Source of the DNA: CAVQNQ01 sp963714205
Lineage (GTDB): Bacteria > Acidobacteriota > Terriglobia > Bryobacterales > Bryobacteraceae
Direction of reading: 5' to 3'
Assembly (NCBI GenBank): GCA_963714205.1
Contig: CAVQNQ010000006.1
Span: 124,001 to 188,000 of the forward strand
Length of the DNA stretch: 64,000 nucleotides
In this document: piece by piece, positions 59,286 through 64,000 of the stretch
Layout of the letters: each line of letters opens with the position of its first letter
Numbering within the stretch: position 1 is the first letter of the stretch
The notes under the pieces: generated by a model
Told to the model about the DNA's origin: nothing
Database searches by the model: none
What the model saw: the letters and a program-made list of their open reading frames with translations, nothing else
Position numbers and translations under genes: made by a program

Positions 59286-60851
59286 ATGAAGCCAAATCTC
59301 CTGGCGATCGGCTTGGCGGCCGTCGCGACCCTGGCGGCACAGGCTCCCAACAAGCCGAAACTCGTGGTCACCGTGGTGGTGGACCAGTTCCGCTACGACT
59401 ACCTGACGCGCTTCCGGGCGGATTACAAGGGCGGTTTCGATCGCATGCTCCGCGAGGGAGCGGTGTTCACGAACGCCTTTTACGCACACGCGCCCACGGT
59501 AACGGCCGTGGGGCACAGCATCATCGGCACCGGTGCGATGCCCTCGGTGAGCGGCATCGTGGGCAATTCGTGGCTCGACCGGATGAGCGGCCGGGTGGTC
59601 ACCAGCGTGTGCGACTATAAGTACCGCGTGGTGGGCGGCGAGACGCTAGTCCCGGGGCCCGCGTGCCTTGACTCGGACCCGGCCTCGCCCAATCGCCTGC
59701 TGGTCAGCACCATCGGCGACGAACTGCGCAACCGCGACGAGCGATCGAAAGTGTTTGGAATCTCGCTCAAAGCGCGCAGCGCCATACTGCCTTCCGGCCA
59801 TCGGGCCAACGGAGCCTTCTGGTTCGATGACGATAACGGCGCGTTCATCAGCAGCTCTTATTATTCGAACGACCTTCCGTCATGGGTTCAAGAGTTTAAC
59901 AAGCTGAAACTTCCGGACGAATATCTGAACCGGAAATGGGAAGGGTTCGATTCGTGGAACTCCCAACCCGAGCCGGGTATGCACACCTACGAGAAGCTCC
60001 TGGCCAGCCCCTGGGGCAACGAGTTACTGGAAAAGCTGACCGAGCGCGCCATCGACGCCGAGAAACTCGGGCAGCGCGGTGTAACGGACTTAGTGACTCT
60101 GTCGTTTTCGTCCAACGATTATGTGGGCCATGCGCTCGGACCGGATGCTCCGGAAGTCCGCGACATGTGTATTCGAACCGACCAGCTCCTGGGGCAGCTC
60201 ATGGATTTCGTCGCCCGGAAGGTGGGAAGCGGAAACGCCCTGTTTGTGCTGACCGCGGATCATGGGGTGGCGCCCACTCCTGAAGTTCAGCACGAGCGGA
60301 AGATGCCCGGCGATGCCGTTTTCGTGGATCTGGAAGACCTGGTGCGCTCCGCCCTGGTGAAGAGATTCGGCCCAGGGACTTACACTGCCGGAAGCGTGGA
60401 TAATGTCATTTATCTGGATTACAAGACGCTCGCAGCGAAGAAGCTCGATCCCTCCGCGGTATACCGCGTGGCGGCCGAGGCTTTGTTCGCGGTGCCGCAA
60501 GCGCATGTCGCGCGCGTGCTGACGAGGGATCAACTCGAGCAGGGTATTGCCGGCGACCCGGTCGCGGGCGCGGTGGAGAATGGATTCTATCCGGCGCGCA
60601 GCGGGGACATTATTGTGCTCTTCGATCCGTACTATCTGCTGCCCATAAGGGACCCCACCAAGACAACGCATTTCACGCCCTATAACTACGACACCCACGT
60701 TCCGGTGATCTTCTTCGGGACGGGAGTTAAGCCCGGATGGCACCAGGAGCGAATCCAGGTGAACGATATCGCTCCCACGCTTGCCACGCTCATGGATGTG
60801 GAGCCTCCCAGCGGCGCGTTCGGCCGCGTGCTGACCGAGGTTCTTAAGTAG
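59286..60851 (+). CDS. Exported alkaline phosphatase-superfamily protein, PafA-like
   Basis: 521 aa from ATG 59286 (an ATG at 59274 adds four residues). A signal peptide (MKPNLLAIGLAAVATLAAQ) precedes LVVTVVVDQFRYDYL (metal Asp). HAPTVTAVGHSIIGTG carries the Thr nucleophile, GIVGNSW follows, LSFSSNDYVGHALGPDAPEV has Asp and His metal ligands, and TADHGVAPTPE and THVPVIFFGTGV complete the site. The family hydrolyses phosphate monoesters or diesters in the periplasm. TACGAT lies 10 bases before this ATG. Confidence 0.92.
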   Translation: MKPNLLAIGLAAVATLAAQAPNKPKLVVTVVVDQFRYDYLTRFRADYKGGFDRMLREGAVFTNAFYAHAPTVTAVGHSIIGTGAMPSVSGIVGNSWLDRMSGRVVTSVCDYKYRVVGGETLVPGPACLDSDPASPNRLLVSTIGDELRNRDERSKVFGISLKARSAILPSGHRANGAFWFDDDNGAFISSSYYSNDLPSWVQEFNKLKLPDEYLNRKWEGFDSWNSQPEPGMHTYEKLLASPWGNELLEKLTERAIDAEKLGQRGVTDLVTLSFSSNDYVGHALGPDAPEVRDMCIRTDQLLGQLMDFVARKVGSGNALFVLTADHGVAPTPEVQHERKMPGDAVFVDLEDLVRSALVKRFGPGTYTAGSVDNVIYLDYKTLAAKKLDPSAVYRVAAEALFAVPQAHVARVLTRDQLEQGIAGDPVAGAVENGFYPARSGDIIVLFDPYYLLPIRDPTKTTHFTPYNYDTHVPVIFFGTGVKPGWHQERIQVNDIAPTLATLMDVEPPSGAFGRVLTEVLK

Positions 60852-60896
60852 CGGGTAAGCGCGCGATGACAGCGGCGCGCGATCCGCCCCGCGCCC

Positions 60897-60902
60897 TATA
60901 AT
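60897..60902 (+). promoter_or_regulatory. -10 element 7 bases before the GH42-like gene
   Basis: Perfect TATAAT with 7 bases to the ATG at 60910 and no Shine-Dalgarno sequence; a leaderless transcript is expected. Confidence 0.55.
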
Positions 60903-60909
60903 CGGGTCT

Positions 60910-63306
60910 ATGCGGGCGATCGCGTTGGCGGTGTTCGCGGGGATGGCGCTGGGCGCCGGCGGCGGGGAGATTGTGCTGCCTTCCGGAGGATTGGAGCGCG
61001 ATGCTCCGGTGCGCGCGATTTATAGGGTGGGGCGGCCCGTTTCGGGGAAGGGGCGGCTCTCGATTGAGTGGAGCGATGCGCACGGCCGGCTGGTGGAGCG
61101 GCGCGAAATCCCGGTCGAGCTGCGCGGCAAGCAGGAGATTGGCTTTGCGCTCGATTTGCGGCGCGCCGCCGCCATCGAGAACGAGGTGCGCGCGCGCCTG
61201 GCGATTAACGGGCGCGAGGAGGAGGCTCGCGCAGCGTTCATCGCGCGGCCGGCGGCGCATAGCTGGCGCGATTACGAGATTCTGATGTGGCAGCCGGGGA
61301 GCGCGGCGGCGTTCGGGGCGCTGCGGGGGCTGGGCGTCAGCGGCGGCGTGGTATTCGGGAACGACCGCGCACGGCCCGCGTTTCTGCTGGACAACGACAT
61401 GCGCTGGTACGTGGAGAACATCGCCACCGATTTCTTCTCGCCCTATCACCACTACTATCCCGACCACCGTCCGAACGGGTGGGCCTTCGAGGAGGCCAAG
61501 CGGCTTTACCGGCGCGATCCGGCCGCGGCTTTCGAGCGGCATCCGAGCCTCTCCGATCCGGCATGGCTCGAAAAGATCCGCCAACGGCTCGTCGAGACGG
61601 CGCGCTATTTCGCGCCGTACCGGCCGGTGTTCTACAGTTTGGGCGATGAAACGGGAATCGCGGAGCTGGCGGCGTTCTGGGATTTCGATTTCTCGAAGGA
61701 ATCGCTGGCCGCGTTCCGAAAATGGGCGGCGCAACGCTATGGCAGCCTCGAGGCGCTGAACCGCGAATGGGGCAGCGCGTTTCGAAGCTGGGACGCGGTG
61801 ATGCCCATGACCACCGACGAGGTCATAAAGCGCGGCGACGACAACTTCTCCGCGTGGGCCGATTTCAAGGAGTTCATGGACGCAGCATACGCCGGGGCGC
61901 TGAAAATGGGCGCGGAGGCCATACGGTCGGTGGATCCGGAAGCGTACGTGGCGATTGGCGGCGCGCAGATGCCGGGATGGGGCGGCTACGATTACTCGCG
62001 GATCGCCGGAGCGCTGACGGCCATCGAGCCGTACGATATCGGGAACAACATCGAGATCATCGCGTCGTTGAACCCGGAGATGGCGGTGATGACCACATCG
62101 TATGCGCGGGGAGAGGAGGAGAAGCGGCGCGTGTGGCACGAACTGCTGGCGGGGAATCGCGGGCTGATTCTGTGGGACGAAAAGGGCGAATTCGCCGGGC
62201 AGCGCGGCGTGGAGGCCGCGCCGTACTTCCGCGAGATCCGCGAGGGCCTGGGCGCGCTGCTGATGGCCAGCCGGCGCGAGCCAGCGCGCATCGCCATACA
62301 CTATTCGCAGCCCAGCATGCGCACGGAATGGATGCTGGAGCAGCGGCCCAAGGGCGGCGCGTGGGTGGAGCGCACTTCCAGCGTGGAGGCGAGCGACAGC
62401 CGTTTTCTGAAAGTGCGGGAATCCTGGCGCCGGTTTCTGGAAGATGAGGGCCTCGCGTACCGCTTCGTCTCATACGGGCAGGTGGAGCGCGGGGAAGTGG
62501 GGCGGGGCGGATATCGCGTGCTGATTCTGCCGCGCTCGAGCGCGATGTCGCAGGCGGAAGCCAAGGCGGTGCGCGAGTTCGTGGCGGCGGGCGGGGTCGT
62601 GATCGCGGACGGCGAGCCGGCGACATTCGACGAACACGGCCGGAGGCTGCGCACGCCGCAACTCGCGGACCTGTTTCGCGAGCCGGGTCGCGCGGTCCGC
62701 GCGAACGCGGATCGGAGCGCAGGCGGGGTGATCCGTGGCGCGGGAGTTGTCCCCGAGTTCACGCTGACGGATGAGAGCGGGCAGCGGCCGGCGGCGGTGG
62801 AGACGCGCCTGTGGCGCAATGGGACGGCGACGATCGTGGCGCTGCTGAGCAGCGAGGCGCCGGATTCCGCGCGGGCGCGGGTAATGAAGCTCAGGCTGCC
62901 TGGCGAATCCTACGTGTATGACGTGCGCGGCGCGCGGGCTTTGGGGCGAAGAAGCGAGATCGCGGTACGGCTCGATCCCTACGAGCCGGCCATCTACGCG
63001 GTATCGGGGCAGCCGCTCGCGGCGCTGCGCGTCTCCGCTCCGCAACGGCTGGCACGCGGCGAGACGGGACTGGTGCGCTGCGGCTTCGACCGGACGGCGG
63101 GCGCAGAAACAAGTGTGCTGCATCTGGATGTCGTCGCGACGGATGGCAAGCCGGTGGCGTACTACTCGGGAAACCTGTGGACGGCGAGCGGTTCCGCGGT
63201 GTGGAGGGTACCGCTGGCGCTGAACGACCAGACCGGCAAGTGGAGCGTGCGGGTGCGGGACGTGCTCAGCGGACAGACGGCCACAGCGACTATCGAAGTT
63301 CATTAG
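60910..63306 (+). CDS. Exported GH42-like beta-galactosidase
   Basis: 798 aa with a signal peptide (MRAIALAVFAGMALGAGGGE). An N-terminal beta domain precedes a GH-A barrel: WYVENIATDFFSPYHHY, and the likely acid/base E247 in FYSLGDETG. Further on are WKEF-like DFKEFMDAAYAG and EPYDIGNNIEII. A trimerisation-like domain (LILPRSSAMSQAEAKAVREFVAAGGVV) fits GH42, followed by C-terminal beta modules. It is probably a galactosidase or related glycosidase acting on plant polysaccharide. The exact substrate is not clear, and the family call is moderate. Confidence 0.8.
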   Translation: MRAIALAVFAGMALGAGGGEIVLPSGGLERDAPVRAIYRVGRPVSGKGRLSIEWSDAHGRLVERREIPVELRGKQEIGFALDLRRAAAIENEVRARLAINGREEEARAAFIARPAAHSWRDYEILMWQPGSAAAFGALRGLGVSGGVVFGNDRARPAFLLDNDMRWYVENIATDFFSPYHHYYPDHRPNGWAFEEAKRLYRRDPAAAFERHPSLSDPAWLEKIRQRLVETARYFAPYRPVFYSLGDETGIAELAAFWDFDFSKESLAAFRKWAAQRYGSLEALNREWGSAFRSWDAVMPMTTDEVIKRGDDNFSAWADFKEFMDAAYAGALKMGAEAIRSVDPEAYVAIGGAQMPGWGGYDYSRIAGALTAIEPYDIGNNIEIIASLNPEMAVMTTSYARGEEEKRRVWHELLAGNRGLILWDEKGEFAGQRGVEAAPYFREIREGLGALLMASRREPARIAIHYSQPSMRTEWMLEQRPKGGAWVERTSSVEASDSRFLKVRESWRRFLEDEGLAYRFVSYGQVERGEVGRGGYRVLILPRSSAMSQAEAKAVREFVAAGGVVIADGEPATFDEHGRRLRTPQLADLFREPGRAVRANADRSAGGVIRGAGVVPEFTLTDESGQRPAAVETRLWRNGTATIVALLSSEAPDSARARVMKLRLPGESYVYDVRGARALGRRSEIAVRLDPYEPAIYAVSGQPLAALRVSAPQRLARGETGLVRCGFDRTAGAETSVLHLDVVATDGKPVAYYSGNLWTASGSAVWRVPLALNDQTGKWSVRVRDVLSGQTATATIEVH

Positions 63307-63375
63307 TCGAACGTGTCGAAACGCGCACACCCCGATCACTTACGGTGATACATCTGGGACGGGGCGCCTCCGGCT

Positions 63376-64000
63376 ATGAAGAAATTGGACGTTCTGCGCG
63401 TGTGGGGACGCGTCGTGCGAGGGCACACCCCGTTCCTCTCGCTCGAGATCACGAAGGAATGCCCGCTGCGCTGTCCAGGCTGCTACGCGTATTCGCCGGA
63501 CCATCTGGGTCCGGCCACAGGGCTGCGGCAGCTTTCGGACTACCGGGGGCAGGAACTGGTGTCCGCGATCATGGCGCTCGTCCGCCGCATACGCCCGGTC
63601 CACGTCTCGATCGTCGGCGGCGAGCCGCTGGTCCGGTATCGGGAGTTGAGCGAGGTTCTGCCGCTGCTCGACCGCATGGGCGTCGAGGTGCAAATTGTGA
63701 CCAGCGCGGTGCGGCCCCTCCCGCACGGCTGGAAATCGATTCGTTGCCTGCACGTAGTGATCTCGATCGATGGTCTTGCGGCAGAGCACGACCGGCGGCG
63801 CGCCCCGGCGACTTACGATCGCATTTTGAAGCACATCGCCGGGCATAGCGTCACCGTGCACTGCACGGTCACACGGCAGATGCTGGCGCGGCCGCGGTAC
63901 CTGGCGGACTTCTGCCGCTTCTGGTCGGAACGGGACGAAGTGCGTAAAATCTGGTTCAGCATTTACACTCCCCAGGAAGGCGAAATATCCCCGGAACGCT
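63376..64000 (+). CDS. Radical SAM protein (3' end beyond window)
   Basis: Partial, 208 residues seen. It begins MKKLDVLRVWGRVVRGHTPF. The iron-sulfur cysteines are C29, C33 and C36 in CPLRCPGCYAYSP, followed by IVGGEPLVR (GGEP SAM motif) and VVISIDGLAAEHDRRR. The layout fits MoaA/PqqE/SPASM-like proteins that modify peptides or other substrates. The C-terminal half is missing, so the subfamily is open. There is no peptide precursor gene upstream. Confidence 0.9.
   Translation, partial: MKKLDVLRVWGRVVRGHTPFLSLEITKECPLRCPGCYAYSPDHLGPATGLRQLSDYRGQELVSAIMALVRRIRPVHVSIVGGEPLVRYRELSEVLPLLDRMGVEVQIVTSAVRPLPHGWKSIRCLHVVISIDGLAAEHDRRRAPATYDRILKHIAGHSVTVHCTVTRQMLARPRYLADFCRFWSERDEVRKIWFSIYTPQEGEISPER

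Overview
The window is about 63 to 65 percent G+C, gene-dense DNA from a bacterial chromosome. Gene content and style suggest an Acidobacteriota member, probably near the Solibacter/Bryobacterales group. The pointers are an abundance of secreted Pro/Gln/Thr-rich hypothetical proteins, MacB-type permeases, an NDH-2, exported sugar-acid enzymes, GH3 and GH42-like glycosidases, and an acidobacterial-style Pal lipoprotein. This is inference from protein character; there is no rRNA or other phylogenetic marker in the window. I see no prophage, insertion sequence, CRISPR array or replication origin.

Layout. 0-5 kb: leftward core metabolism (pntA cut by the window edge, ndk-sucD-sucC operon) and a rightward trpD, closed by a convergent hairpin. 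5-12.4 kb: a repeat-rich secreted protein, tRNA-Leu, an aldo/keto reductase, a UDP-xylose-synthase-like epimerase diverging from a large membrane Fe-S reductase, tRNA-Lys and two small envelope proteins. 12.4-15.8 kb: a patchy region with a frameshifted AsnC-type protein, a ROK kinase, a HicB-HicA toxin-antitoxin pair, a Sel1-repeat protein and the debris of a PfkB sugar kinase. 15.8-19.7 kb: exported mannonate-dehydratase-like enzyme, lactonase, SnoaL-like and VOC proteins. 19.9-22.8 kb: bifunctional AdhE with a STAS protein. 22.8-27.6 kb: leftward ABC permease pair coupled to a YheT hydrolase, then NDH-2. 27.7-36.6 kb: carboxylesterase, rubrerythrin, CusF-like lipoprotein, dnaB, DUF2252, a heavily frameshifted GH3 glucosidase, GNAT and a half-size DMT transporter. 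37-48.6 kb: long leftward run of aldA, carB, carA, fba, glmU, yvcK, a TPR protein and a PLP decarboxylase. 48.7-54.7 kb: small membrane and secreted proteins around a NarL-type two-component pair, Pal, TatA and a receiver/DUF3052 fusion. 54.7-64 kb: groES-groEL with a CIRCE operator, metallo-beta-lactamase-fold hydrolase plus phosphohexomutase, PafA-type phosphatase, GH42-like galactosidase and a radical SAM protein cut by the right edge.

Themes. Housekeeping genes are intact, yet at least five genes (AsnC-like, PfkB, GH3, histidine kinase, Pal) carry indels, and many of these shifts go in the same direction. They may be true decay or a local sequence-quality problem, and raw reads would settle this. 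Several monocistronic genes have a -10-like hexamer only 6 to 9 bases before the start codon and no Shine-Dalgarno sequence, suggesting leaderless transcripts. I did not find a clear, wholly new multi-gene system. The best candidates for a second look are the receiver-DUF3052 fusion, the 20-base palindrome between the sensor kinase and Pal, the AdhE-STAS pair, and the exported sugar-acid cluster beside a dead sugar kinase.
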